Notes under the pieces: model-generated
Told to the model about the DNA's origin: nothing
What the model saw: the letters and a program-made list of their open reading frames with translations, nothing else
The model's database searches: none
Assembly (NCBI RefSeq): GCF_000402035.1
Contig: NC_021288.1
Span: forward strand, 310,001-374,000
Length of the DNA stretch: 64,000 nucleotides
Origin: Caballeronia insecticola
GTDB taxonomy: Bacteria; Pseudomonadota; Gammaproteobacteria; Burkholderiales; Burkholderiaceae
Direction of reading: 5' to 3'
Shown here: positions 42,267-50,236 of the stretch, piece after piece
Position numbering within the stretch: position 1 is the stretch's first letter
How the letters are laid out: every line of letters starts with the position of its first letter
Position numbers and translations under genes: made by a program

Positions 42267-43325
42267 TCAGTGCGTGATGCCGAGCTTCTTGCAGCCATCC
42301 GCATAGCGGTCCGTGCAAAGCTCCTTCGCATTCGCGAATCCCTTGTCGACTACTTCCGCCTTCAGGTTCTGCGCCGTGATGACCGCGGGCTTGAAGAGTT
42401 GCGTCGGCGTATTGAAGAGCCTGGTTTCGCCCTTCGGCGGCTGGCCCGACAGAAAGCCGACCGCAGCCTTCGCCGCCGCTGCCGCCACGATCTCGCTCGG
42501 CTTCAGGATCGTGTTGTACTGATCGCCGGAGATGATGAGCTGCAGGCCCGCGGTGGTCGCATCGTTGCCGGTTACGGGCGGCACCGGATTGACGCCCGCC
42601 GCCTTGAAGGCCGCGACCGTGCCGCCGGCTGTGCCGTCGTTGGCCGCCACCACGCCGACGATCTGCGAGCTGAAGCGCGTGATCTGTCCGCTGACCCACT
42701 GTTGTGCCTTGGGCGGCGCCCATTCCGGCGTGTCGTATTCGGCGAGCGTCTTGTAGCCGCCGCTTTCCAGCCCGCTATGAATGCCCTTCTTGATGAGGCC
42801 CGCTGCCGCGTCCGTCGGCGAGCCGTTGACTTCGAGCACGCCGCCCTTAGATGTCGCGACGCCGGTTGCCTTGAGATGCTCGACGAGCGATGTCGCGATC
42901 GCCTTTCCGATGCCTTCGTTATCGAACGAAACGTAGTAGTCCGCGGGCGTCGACGGCACCGGCCGGTCATACGCGATGACCTTGATGCCCTGACTCTGCG
43001 CCATATGCACCAGCGACGCGGCGGCGGTGGAATCGACCGGATCGAGGACGATCACCTTGGCGCCCTGCGCGATCACGGAATTGAACTGCTGCTGCTGGGT
43101 CGCGACGGCCGCGTTGGCGTTCTGATAGAGCACCTTGCAGTCGGGGCAGAGCTTGGCCATCTCGGCCTTGAAGCCGGGAAAATCGTGCTGCTCGTAGCGT
43201 GTCGAGGCCTGATCGGGCATCAGGAAGGCAACCGTGCCGCTCGGGGCGGCGAGCGCCGGCAGGGCGCATGACAGGCCGAAACTCAGCGCGCCCGCGCCGA
43301 TCAGTCGTGTTGAGAGCGTCTTCAT
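42267..43325 (-). CDS. Periplasmic binding protein of the ribitol/pentitol ABC transporter
   Basis: This 352-residue protein has a signal peptide (cleavage near ALPALAAP, residue 26) and an RbsB-type periplasmic fold: TVAFLMPDQASTRYEQHDFPGF first strand, VIVLDPVDSTAAASLV, and VVAANDGTAGGTVAAFKAAG. Four Cys form two possible pairs (CPDC near residue 60, and CTDRYADGC near the C-terminus). It is the first gene of the operon. GGAG precedes ATG 43325. Ligand ribitol is inferred from the downstream dehydrogenase and kinase. Confidence 0.9.
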   Translation of the reverse strand: MKTLSTRLIGAGALSFGLSCALPALAAPSGTVAFLMPDQASTRYEQHDFPGFKAEMAKLCPDCKVLYQNANAAVATQQQQFNSVIAQGAKVIVLDPVDSTAAASLVHMAQSQGIKVIAYDRPVPSTPADYYVSFDNEGIGKAIATSLVEHLKATGVATSKGGVLEVNGSPTDAAAGLIKKGIHSGLESGGYKTLAEYDTPEWAPPKAQQWVSGQITRFSSQIVGVVAANDGTAGGTVAAFKAAGVNPVPPVTGNDATTAGLQLIISGDQYNTILKPSEIVAAAAAKAAVGFLSGQPPKGETRLFNTPTQLFKPAVITAQNLKAEVVDKGFANAKELCTDRYADGCKKLGITH

Positions 43326-43456
43326 CGCGTGTCTCCGATTTTTAGGATTTGATCGTCGTACTACTGTGCTTGCGCAAGTCGCGCGCGTTTGAATAAGTTA
43401 GGCATCCTTGTTAATTGGACGTCTATTTCTTCGATGACACTTTCTGCCGGTTCACG

Positions 43457-44428
43457 TCATCCGGAGACTTCCGGCTCCAGGGCGGCTTCGATCGAATCGT
43501 CCGCGCTTGCGGCGTTGAGCCGTTGGAAGGCACGCCAGCGCGTCGGCGACATCTGCTTGAGCAACAGGAACTGGCGATTGAAATTCGAAAGATTGTTGAA
43601 GCCGACCTGATAGCAGATATCGGTGACGCTCAGTTCGTCCGCCATGAGCAACTGGCACGCGAGATTGATGCGCAGCCGGTTCACGTACTGGATAAACGGC
43701 ACGCCCGTATGACGGCGGAAGTAGCGCGAGAACGCGCTCGCACTTTGTCCCGCGAGTTCCGCCAGTTCCGTCTCGCGCAATTCCTGAGAAAGGTTCTTGC
43801 CGATGAACGCCAGCACATGATTGATACGCGTCTCGCCGTAGCGGTCCGGGTCCGCGCGATACGCCGCGCTCGCGAGCTTCAGCGGCTCATCGCTTTGCAC
43901 CAGCAATTCGAACAGCGCCGCCAGCAGCGCGATGCGTCGCATGCCCTGCGCGCCCAGCATCTCGCGCATGATCGGCTCGGCGGCCGCGCCCGTTTCCTGC
44001 GGAAAAAGCAGACCCCAGCGCGATGCATCGAGCAGGGACTCCATGCGCCGGAACTCCGGAAACGCCTCGGACGCGCGCGTGACGAATCCGCCGTCGAACT
44101 GCAGCACGAGGCATCGTTCGGCCACGGGCTGACCGCCGGGCACGCTGCTGACCCAGTTGTGCGGCAGGTTGGAGCCGACCATCACGAGATTGCCCGGCGC
44201 GAAGTTACCGATGTGATCGCCCACGAAGTATTTGCCCGTGGTCGCGGTAATCAGGTGAATCTCGAATTCCGGATGAAAGTGCCAGCGCACCGTGCGGTAC
44301 GGATAACCGTGCGACCACACCTTGAACGATTCGTCGCGCGGCACGGCGACCAGTTCCAGATCGGGCTCGGTCGTTTTGGTGCGACGGGTATCGTCACCGC
44401 GCGCAAACGTGTCCCGATAAGTGGTCAT
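43457..44428 (-). CDS. AraC family transcriptional regulator
   Basis: This 323-residue protein has an N-terminal cupin (RWHFHPEFEIHLITATTGKYFVGD, about 45-70) and a C-terminal pair of HTH motifs (ELAGQSASAFSRYFRRHTG and VTDICYQVGFNNLSNFNRQFL). It lies 131 bp upstream of and in the same direction as the ribitol ABC operon, so it is the likely activator. GGAG precedes ATG 44428. An in-frame GTG/ATG further upstream is not supported by family alignment. Confidence 0.88.
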   Translation of the reverse strand: MTTYRDTFARGDDTRRTKTTEPDLELVAVPRDESFKVWSHGYPYRTVRWHFHPEFEIHLITATTGKYFVGDHIGNFAPGNLVMVGSNLPHNWVSSVPGGQPVAERCLVLQFDGGFVTRASEAFPEFRRMESLLDASRWGLLFPQETGAAAEPIMREMLGAQGMRRIALLAALFELLVQSDEPLKLASAAYRADPDRYGETRINHVLAFIGKNLSQELRETELAELAGQSASAFSRYFRRHTGVPFIQYVNRLRINLACQLLMADELSVTDICYQVGFNNLSNFNRQFLLLKQMSPTRWRAFQRLNAASADDSIEAALEPEVSG

Positions 44429-44671
44429 CCGTGTCTCCGCTGCTTTTATGCTTGTGTGGCGCGATTCGTCGCGTCTTCCCATGGCTAGAAAGTAGCGCGT
44501 CCGGCGTCGCTTCACCACTTAAAATAAGACCGCTGACTGATACTTTTTTGCATTCGGGTTAGCCCCTAGCATGCAAAATGTCAACTTTTGTGCAAAGCAG
44601 CAGATGCTAACAGAGGAGTCCGAGCCCAGCCGGCATGGCTGAGCGCGATTCGAACAACGACGCGCGGGCGC

Positions 44672-45148
44672 TCACGCCACCTTGTGAATGGCGGACTGCT
44701 GGTAGTTCTGAATGCCGATCTTGTCGATGAGGCCGATCTGGATTTCGAGCCAGTCGATGTGATCCTCGGTGGCGTCGAGCAGTTCGACCAGAATCTCCCG
44801 CGAGACGAAGTCGCGCACGGATTCGCAATAGACGATGCCTTCCTTGCATTGCGCCTGCGCCGCCTTTTCGAGCTGAAGATCGTTCTGAAGCGCTTCGGGC
44901 GTCTGCGTGCCGATCTGAAGCGGGTGAAGGTCCTGCAAGTTGGGCATGCCATCGAGCATGAGGATTCGCTCGATCAACCTGTCGGCATGAGTCAGTTCGT
45001 CCATCGACTCGGCGTATTCGTGCGCGCCGAGGTCTTCGAAGCCCCAGTGCTTGTAGAGGCGCGCATGCAGAAGATACTGATGCACGGCGGTCAGTTCGTT
45101 CTTTAGTTCTGCGTTGAGATGCTCAATCACCTTCGGATCGCCTTGCAT
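44672..45148 (-). CDS. bfr: Bacterioferritin-type ferritin without the heme Met
   Basis: This 158-residue four-helix protein stores iron as a 24-mer. It begins MQGDPKVIEHLNAELKNEL and keeps ferroxidase-site residues Glu18, Glu51, His54, Glu94 and His130 by alignment to E. coli Bfr. Residue 52, the heme-ligating Met in Bfr, is Leu (DELTHADR). It therefore resembles the non-heme partner subunits (Neisseria BfrA, Pseudomonas FtnA). GGGAG precedes ATG 45148. It is divergent from the LysR gene at 45374. No bfd or iron regulator gene is adjacent. Confidence 0.88.
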   Translation of the reverse strand: MQGDPKVIEHLNAELKNELTAVHQYLLHARLYKHWGFEDLGAHEYAESMDELTHADRLIERILMLDGMPNLQDLHPLQIGTQTPEALQNDLQLEKAAQAQCKEGIVYCESVRDFVSREILVELLDATEDHIDWLEIQIGLIDKIGIQNYQQSAIHKVA

Positions 45149-45373
45149 GCCGTCTCCCGACTGGTTGCCGTGTCACTTCCCAAGGATAGACCCTGAGCGG
45201 AGGCGGTCCGGCAACGAGACTCATTTTCATCGGTGAACGGGCGGCGGAGCGCAACGTTGGCTGCGTCCAGCTTTCGTCTGACGCTCGGACCCGGTAGAGA
45301 TGGCATGTGCGCCGCGAGCCGCGCCCGATCTCATGCAAAAATACCCGCTTGTTCGACGGGGAAGGGGCGGTTC

Positions 45374-46348
45374 GTGGGCGTGAACTTCGATTTGAATGAC
45401 TTGCAGGCATTTCGGGCTGTCGTGGAACTGGGCAGCTTTCGAAAGGCCGCGGAGGCCGTCAATATCTCGCAGCCGGCGCTGAGCCGCCGCATCGAGAAGC
45501 TCGAAGGCGCGCTCGGCGTGCGTCTCTTCGAACGCACCACGCGCAGCGTCACGCTCACCACCGTCGGACGCGTGTTCGCGCCGAGCGCAGAACAGTTGCT
45601 CGACGATCTCGATGTCGCGCTGCTCGGCATCCGCGATGTGTCGTCGAGCCGTCTGGGGCACGTGACTATCGCGTGCGTCCCGTCGGTTGCTTACTACTTT
45701 CTGCCGAACGTGGTCGCGAGCTATCACCGCCGCTTTCCGCGCATCCGTGTGAAGCTGCTGGATTCCAGCGCCAACGAAGTGCTCAGTTCCGTCATCAGCG
45801 GCGAGGCGGATTTCGGCGTGAGCTTTCTCGGCAGCCAGGAGGCCGAAGTCGAATTCAAGGTGCTGCTGCAGGAGCGCTTCGTGGCGGCCTGCCGGCGCGA
45901 TCATCCGATTGCGCGCAAGAAGCGCGTCACGTGGAACGAGCTGTACGAGCACGACTACGTGTCCGTCGACAAGACTTCGGGCAATCGCCTGCTTCTCGAT
46001 CAGGCGCTGTCCACCGTCGCGCCGCACGCGCCGAGCGTATGCGAGACGCGCCACGTGACCACGATGCTCGGGCTCATCGAAGCGGGACTCGGCGTTGCTG
46101 CGGTGCCGTCGATGGCCATGCCCGGGCGCGATCATCCGGTTCTGACGAGCGTGCCGCTGGTCGATCCCGTGGTGAAGCGGCGCGTGGGCATCGTGATGCG
46201 GCGCGGCAGACCGCTCGCGCCGGCCGCGCAGCAGTTTTATCGCGCGATCATCGAGATGAAGCGCGGCGGCGGCGCCACCGGCGAAAACGGCGACGCTGAC
46301 TTCGGCCCGCAAGCGACAAAAACGGCCAGCAGGAAATCCGCATCGTGA
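45374..46348 (+). CDS. LysR family transcriptional regulator
   Basis: This 324-residue regulator has an HTH (LQAFRAVVELGSFRKAAEAVNISQPALSRRIEKLE, about residues 9-43) and an effector domain (GHVTIACVPSVAYYFLPNVV, DFGVSFLGSQ). Starts GTG 45374 or GTG 45380 are both possible, with AAGGGG upstream. The frame extends into a Lys-rich tail. Its stop overlaps the symporter start (GTGA at 46345-46348), so the two are translationally coupled, an arrangement unlike the usual divergent LysR/target pair. Confidence 0.87.
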   Translation: MGVNFDLNDLQAFRAVVELGSFRKAAEAVNISQPALSRRIEKLEGALGVRLFERTTRSVTLTTVGRVFAPSAEQLLDDLDVALLGIRDVSSSRLGHVTIACVPSVAYYFLPNVVASYHRRFPRIRVKLLDSSANEVLSSVISGEADFGVSFLGSQEAEVEFKVLLQERFVAACRRDHPIARKKRVTWNELYEHDYVSVDKTSGNRLLLDQALSTVAPHAPSVCETRHVTTMLGLIEAGLGVAAVPSMAMPGRDHPVLTSVPLVDPVVKRRVGIVMRRGRPLAPAAQQFYRAIIEMKRGGGATGENGDADFGPQATKTASRKSAS

Positions 46349-47628
46349 CCGTACCGTGGCCGCTTCGCCTGCTGTATGTGCAAGTCCTGCTCGGGATGGT
46401 GCTCGGCATGACGCTCGGCCACTTCTGGCCGCAGACCGGCGCGATGCTCAAGCCGGTGAGCGACGCGTTCATCGGGCTGGTGCGGATGATGATCGCGCCG
46501 ATCGTCTTCTGCACGATCGTCGCGGGCATCACGTCGCTTGCGAGCGGCGCGACCATCGGCAGGACCATTTTCAAGGCGCTGGGCCTGTTCTATTCGCTGA
46601 CCGCGCTCGCGCTTCTGCTCGGCCTCGCAACCGCCTTCGTGCTGCGTCCCGGCGCGGGCCTGCAAATCGACGTGCATCATCTGGACACGAGCATTCTCTC
46701 GCCTTACGTCCGGCGCTCGCAGCCGCACGGACTCGTCGAGTTCGCACTCGGCGTGATTCCCGAGACGATGCTCGGCGCCTTCGAGAAGGGCGAAGTGCTG
46801 CCGGTTCTGCTGTTGTCGCTGCTGTTCGGCTTCGCGCTGAACGCGAATCCGCGCGCGGGACGTCCGGTGCGGGCGTTCATCGAAGGCATCTCGCAGGTGC
46901 TCTTTCGCATCCTCGCGATGATCATGCGACTCGCGCCCATCGGCGCGTTCGGCGCGATGGCGTTCACCGTGGGGCGCTTCGGCATCCGCTCGGTCGGCTC
47001 GCTCGGCATGCTGATGGCGTCGCTCTATGTGGCGTGCGGGCTGTTCGTCGTGCTGGTGCTCGCGCCGCTCGCGCGTCTGCATGGCTTCGCGCTCTGGCGA
47101 CTGTTGCGCTACCTGCGCGAGGAACTCGTGATCGTGCTCGCGACGTCCTCGACCGAGCCGGTGCTGCCGCGCCTGATCGGCAAGCTGGAGGCGCTCGGCT
47201 GCGACAAGGGCATCGTCGGGCTGGTGCTGCCCGCGGGTTATTCGTTCAATCTCGACGGCACCGCAATCTATCTGACGCTCGCGTCGATGTTCATCGCGCA
47301 GGCGTGCGACGTGCCGCTTTCAGCATCGCAGATCGCGACGATGCTCGCCGTCATGCTGCTCACGTCGAAGGGCGCGGCGGGCGTGTCCGGAAGCGGGCTC
47401 GTGGCGCTCGTCGCGACCTTGCTGGTGATGCCCGATTTGCCCGTCGCCGGCGTGGCGCTGCTGGTGGGCATCGACCGGTTCATGTCGGAGGCGCGCGCGC
47501 TGACGAGCGTGATCAGCAACGCGTGCGCGGTGATTTTCGTCTCGATGTGGGAGGGCGCGTGCGACCGGCCGCGCCTGACGATGATGCTGCGCGCCGCCGC
47601 CGACGCCGCACCGAAAGCGCCGGACTGA
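46345..47628 (+). CDS. Dicarboxylate/amino acid:cation symporter (DAACS, DctA-like)
   Basis: This 427-residue inner-membrane carrier belongs to the glutamate/C4-dicarboxylate family. It shows the HP1 motif ATSSTEPVLP, TM7 NLDGTAIYLTLASMFIAQA, HP2 LLTSKGAAGVSGSG and TM8 DRFMSEARALTSVISNACA. Members take up succinate, fumarate, malate or glutamate with protons or sodium. The TM8 Arg that often sets dicarboxylate versus acidic amino acid choice is present in SEARALT. The GTG start overlaps the LysR stop. Confidence 0.88.
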   Translation: MTVPWPLRLLYVQVLLGMVLGMTLGHFWPQTGAMLKPVSDAFIGLVRMMIAPIVFCTIVAGITSLASGATIGRTIFKALGLFYSLTALALLLGLATAFVLRPGAGLQIDVHHLDTSILSPYVRRSQPHGLVEFALGVIPETMLGAFEKGEVLPVLLLSLLFGFALNANPRAGRPVRAFIEGISQVLFRILAMIMRLAPIGAFGAMAFTVGRFGIRSVGSLGMLMASLYVACGLFVVLVLAPLARLHGFALWRLLRYLREELVIVLATSSTEPVLPRLIGKLEALGCDKGIVGLVLPAGYSFNLDGTAIYLTLASMFIAQACDVPLSASQIATMLAVMLLTSKGAAGVSGSGLVALVATLLVMPDLPVAGVALLVGIDRFMSEARALTSVISNACAVIFVSMWEGACDRPRLTMMLRAAADAAPKAPD

Positions 47629-47647
47629 GCGGAACGCGGCAGACGGG

Positions 47648-48442
47648 TCAGTGCGTCGTGACGGAATCGAGGCCGGTCGATTGCACGCGCGACTGAACGT
47701 CCGGCGCGGCGAGATAATCGAGCAACGCTTTCGCTTCCTGCGGATGCTGCGCGCCGACCGGAATCCCCGCGGCGAAACGCGTGACGGACTGCACGGACTC
47801 CGGAATCTTGCCGACGAAGCTCGCGCCTTTCACCGGCAACAACTCGCTCACCTGCTGGAAGCCGATTTCGTAGTCGCCATTCGCCACGACCGACGCAACA
47901 GGAATGCGCGGAATCATCTTCGCTTTCTGCTTCATCTGTTCCTCGATGCCGAGCCGCTTGAACAGCTCGCGCTCGATATACACGCCGCTTGCGCTGTCCG
48001 AATAGGCAACCGACTTCGCATTCAGCAGGGTCTGTCTGAGTGCGTCGATGGAGCCGATATCCGGCTTCGCAGCGCCTTCGCGCACGACCATGCCGATGCG
48101 CGAATCCGCCAGTTCGACACGCGACCCGGGCACGACCTTGCCGGCCTTGATCAAGTCGTCGAGCGTGTAGCCGACCATGATGACGACATCAGCGGGTTCG
48201 CCGCGGTCGAGCCGGTTGGGAATGGCCTCGGGCGATTTACCCATCGACGGTCCGAGCGCCGTGTCGAGCGTATTGCCGGTGGTCGCGGAAAAACCGGGGC
48301 CGAGCAACTTGTAGGCGGCGGTGAATCCGCCCGAACTCATCACATGCAGTTCGGCGGCCTGCACGTTCGCCCACGCGAGCGATGCCGCGACGAGCGCCAC
48401 GCCGCAAAACTTGCCGAGCAGATTCTTGATGATCGAGGACAT
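47648..48442 (-). CDS. Orphan ModA-like periplasmic binding protein
   Basis: This 264-residue protein has a signal peptide (cleavage near NVQAAE, residue 30) and a type II binding fold of the ModA group: SSGGFTAAYKLLGPGF, GEPADVVIMVG and AYSDSASGVYIERELFKRLG. Oxyanion-binding ModA residues are not conserved in an obvious way. No ABC permease or ATPase is adjacent. It follows the CitA-like symporter gene after 37 bp, so it is probably cotranscribed and may bind a carboxylate rather than molybdate. This is inference. Confidence 0.75.
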   Translation of the reverse strand: MSSIIKNLLGKFCGVALVAASLAWANVQAAELHVMSSGGFTAAYKLLGPGFSATTGNTLDTALGPSMGKSPEAIPNRLDRGEPADVVIMVGYTLDDLIKAGKVVPGSRVELADSRIGMVVREGAAKPDIGSIDALRQTLLNAKSVAYSDSASGVYIERELFKRLGIEEQMKQKAKMIPRIPVASVVANGDYEIGFQQVSELLPVKGASFVGKIPESVQSVTRFAAGIPVGAQHPQEAKALLDYLAAPDVQSRVQSTGLDSVTTH

Positions 48443-48479
48443 ATCGGTCGTACGGTCAGTGGTGTGGTTAGCGGTGTGC

Positions 48480-49778
48480 TCAATGAGCGGGCGTCAGCGT
48501 CACCGCGCGGCGGCGGTAGAGCGCGAACGTGGCGCACAGCGCGCAGACGGCGGCGAAGCTCATCCAGATGCCGGGCGCGGCCTTGTCGCCGGTGAAGTGG
48601 ATCAGCGCCGTCGAAATGGCGGGCGTGAAGCCGCCGAAGACTGCCGTCGCGAGACTGTAGGCAAGCGAGAAGCCCGCGACGCGCACTTCCACCGGCATCA
48701 CTTCCGTCAGCGCGACGACCATCGCGCCGTTGTACATGCCGTACATGAACGAGAGCCACATCAGCACGAGCAGCATGTTGACGAAGCTCGGCGCATGAGC
48801 GAGGAACGACAGCGCCGGATAAGCGGTGGCAATCGCGAGCGTGGTCATGCCGAGCAACAGCGGACGACGGCCGATGCGGTCCGAAAGCGCCCCGCCGATC
48901 GGCAGCCACACGAAGTTCGACACGCCGATGCACAACGTCACGAGCAGACTGTCCGCGGTACTCAGATGCAGCACCGTCCTGCCGAAGGTGGGCGCATACA
49001 CGGTGATCAGATAAAAGCTGGTGGTGGTCATCGCGACGAGCATCAAGCCGGCGATCACGACGCCCCAGTTTTTCGCCAGCGTGCGGAAGACTTCCTGCAT
49101 CGTCGGACGATGTTTGCGCGCCTTGAATTCCTGCGTTTCTTCGAGATTGCGACGCAGCATGAAGATGAACGGCACGATCATGCAGCCGACGAAGAACGGC
49201 ACGCGCCATCCCCACGCGGCGATGGCCGCCGTATCGAGCCACTGATTGAGCGCAAAACCCAGCGCCGCAGCGACGACGATCGCCACCTGCTGGCTCGCGG
49301 ACTGCCAGCTCACGAAGAAGCCCTTGCGGCCGGGCGTCGCCATTTCGGCGAGATACACCGACACGCCGCCCAGTTCCGCGCCCGCCGAGAAGCCCTGCAA
49401 CAGACGTCCGAGCAGCACGAGCGCGGGCGCCAGAAGGCCGATGGTCGCGTAGCCCGGCACGAACGCAATCAGGATGGTGCCGCTCGCCATGATCGACAGC
49501 GTGACGATGAGCCCTTTGCGACGGCCCACGTCGTCGATATACGCGCCGAGGATGATCGCGCCGAGCGGCCGCATCAGAAAGCCGGCGCCGAAGACGGCGA
49601 AGGTCATCATCAGCGAGGCGAATTCGCTGGCGGCGGGAAAGAACACGTTGGCGATCTGCGTGGCGTAGAAGCCGAACAGAAAGAAGTCGAATTGCTCGAG
49701 GAAATTGCCGGCGGTCACGCGAAAAACTGCGGTGGCCTTGGCTTTCCCGGATAAATCGGGGGAGGGCGAGGGGTGCAT
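48480..49778 (-). CDS. citA: MHS-family citrate:H+ symporter-like MFS transporter
   Basis: This 432-residue membrane protein of the metabolite:H+ symporter family starts at MHPSPSP (ATG 49778, GGAG upstream). Hallmarks are [19 protein letters not shown] in TM1, [13 protein letters not shown] (motif A), [20 protein letters not shown] and [16 protein letters not shown]. From memory these follow the plasmid citrate carriers CitA/CitH very closely along the whole length. Citrate is thus the first candidate and related tricarboxylates are alternatives. A longer frame to 49922 adds a non-membrane tail. Confidence 0.8.
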   Translation of the reverse strand: MHPSPSPDLSGKAKATAVFRVTAGNFLEQFDFFLFGFYATQIANVFFPAASEFASLMMTFAVFGAGFLMRPLGAIILGAYIDDVGRRKGLIVTLSIMASGTILIAFVPGYATIGLLAPALVLLGRLLQGFSAGAELGGVSVYLAEMATPGRKGFFVSWQSASQQVAIVVAAALGFALNQWLDTAAIAAWGWRVPFFVGCMIVPFIFMLRRNLEETQEFKARKHRPTMQEVFRTLAKNWGVVIAGLMLVAMTTTSFYLITVYAPTFGRTVLHLSTADSLLVTLCIGVSNFVWLPIGGALSDRIGRRPLLLGMTTLAIATAYPALSFLAHAPSFVNMLLVLMWLSFMYGMYNGAMVVALTEVMPVEVRVAGFSLAYSLATAVFGGFTPAISTALIHFTGDKAAPGIWMSFAAVCALCATFALYRRRAVTLTPAH

Positions 49779-49943
49779 CGAGTTGTCTCCAGAATCTCTG
49801 AAATACGCGGATTCCCGCGATTGTGTTTCAGCGATATTCCCCCGAGCAGGCTGAAACGATAAGTGCAAACTTCTGAACGATTGATGTTCTCTGGTTATCA
49901 ATCGATTCGCACGCCCGCACAAGCCGCAGGCGCCGCACTTGTC

Positions 49944-49978
49944 CGGCTCATTCGACGCTCATTCTTGCGCTTTATGCT
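49944..49978 (+). promoter_or_regulatory. Direct-repeat promoter element upstream of DUF3563-like gene 2
   Basis: The same 20 bases found at 3126-3145 recur here (GGCTCATTCGACGCTCATTC), again with one base (C) extended upstream. A -10-like TATGCT (49973-49978) begins at exactly the same distance as the TAATCT of copy 1. Outside this element the upstream regions of the two genes diverge, implying selection on the element and not a recent duplication of the whole locus. Confidence 0.6.
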
Positions 49979-50037
49979 GTTTGACAGGCGGCGAAGCGAT
50001 ACGGCCGACGCCGTCTCTCACACGGCGAAAGCACATC

Positions 50038-50229
50038 ATGTACGCACTTCTTGCTCATCTGCTCGGTAAAACTGCCCCTGAAGGCGATGATCCCTGTCTC
50101 GTGTCGTTCGCGGATCTGGCGGATCTCGAACGGACCGTGCGTGAGGCCGAAGGCAAGGGTGAACCGGCGACCCAAAAAAAGTCGGCGGAAGGGTTCGAAG
50201 CCTTCCGCCGATTTCATTGCAAGAGATAA
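50038..50229 (+). CDS. Small DUF3563-like protein (63 aa)
   Basis: The product begins MYALLAHLLGK and contains SFADLADLERTVREAEG, the DLADLERR-like helix typical of DUF3563 proteins in Burkholderiaceae. Function is unknown. The last 17 codons run through the terminator hairpin of the neighbouring minus-strand gene, giving a C-terminus rich in Phe and Arg that may be a late addition. The upstream sequence GCGAAAGCACATC gives only a weak ribosome binding site. The paralogue at 3200 shares the start and promoter element. Confidence 0.65.
   Translation: MYALLAHLLGKTAPEGDDPCLVSFADLADLERTVREAEGKGEPATQKKSAEGFEAFRRFHCKR
50182..50211 (-). terminator. Rho-independent terminator of the glycosidase-like gene
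   Basis: TCGGCGGAAGG (50182-50192) and CCTTCCGCCGA (50201-50211) form an 11-bp stem with an 8-base loop. On the minus strand it is followed by a run of seven T (50174-50180 on the plus strand as A), 26 bp after the stop of the gene at 50237. It lies inside the 3' end of the DUF3563-like frame. Confidence 0.8.
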
Positions 50230-50236
50230 CCCCTGA

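Noticed and set aside
39980..42331. A 783-codon open frame on the minus strand across the ribitol transporter genes
   Set aside because: It is an Arg-rich shadow frame of the permease and ATPase genes, which have clear family motifs in another frame of the same strand.
43369..43378. CTTGCGCAAG palindrome upstream of the ribitol operon as AraC operator
   Set aside because: AraC proteins usually bind direct repeats, and a 10-bp palindrome in high-GC DNA is weak evidence by itself.
44672..45148. Thr at position 127 of the bacterioferritin as a lost ferroxidase ligand
   Set aside because: Betaproteobacterial homologues commonly have a DTE-x-H pattern with the Glu one position later, so this is likely an alignment shift and not a defect.
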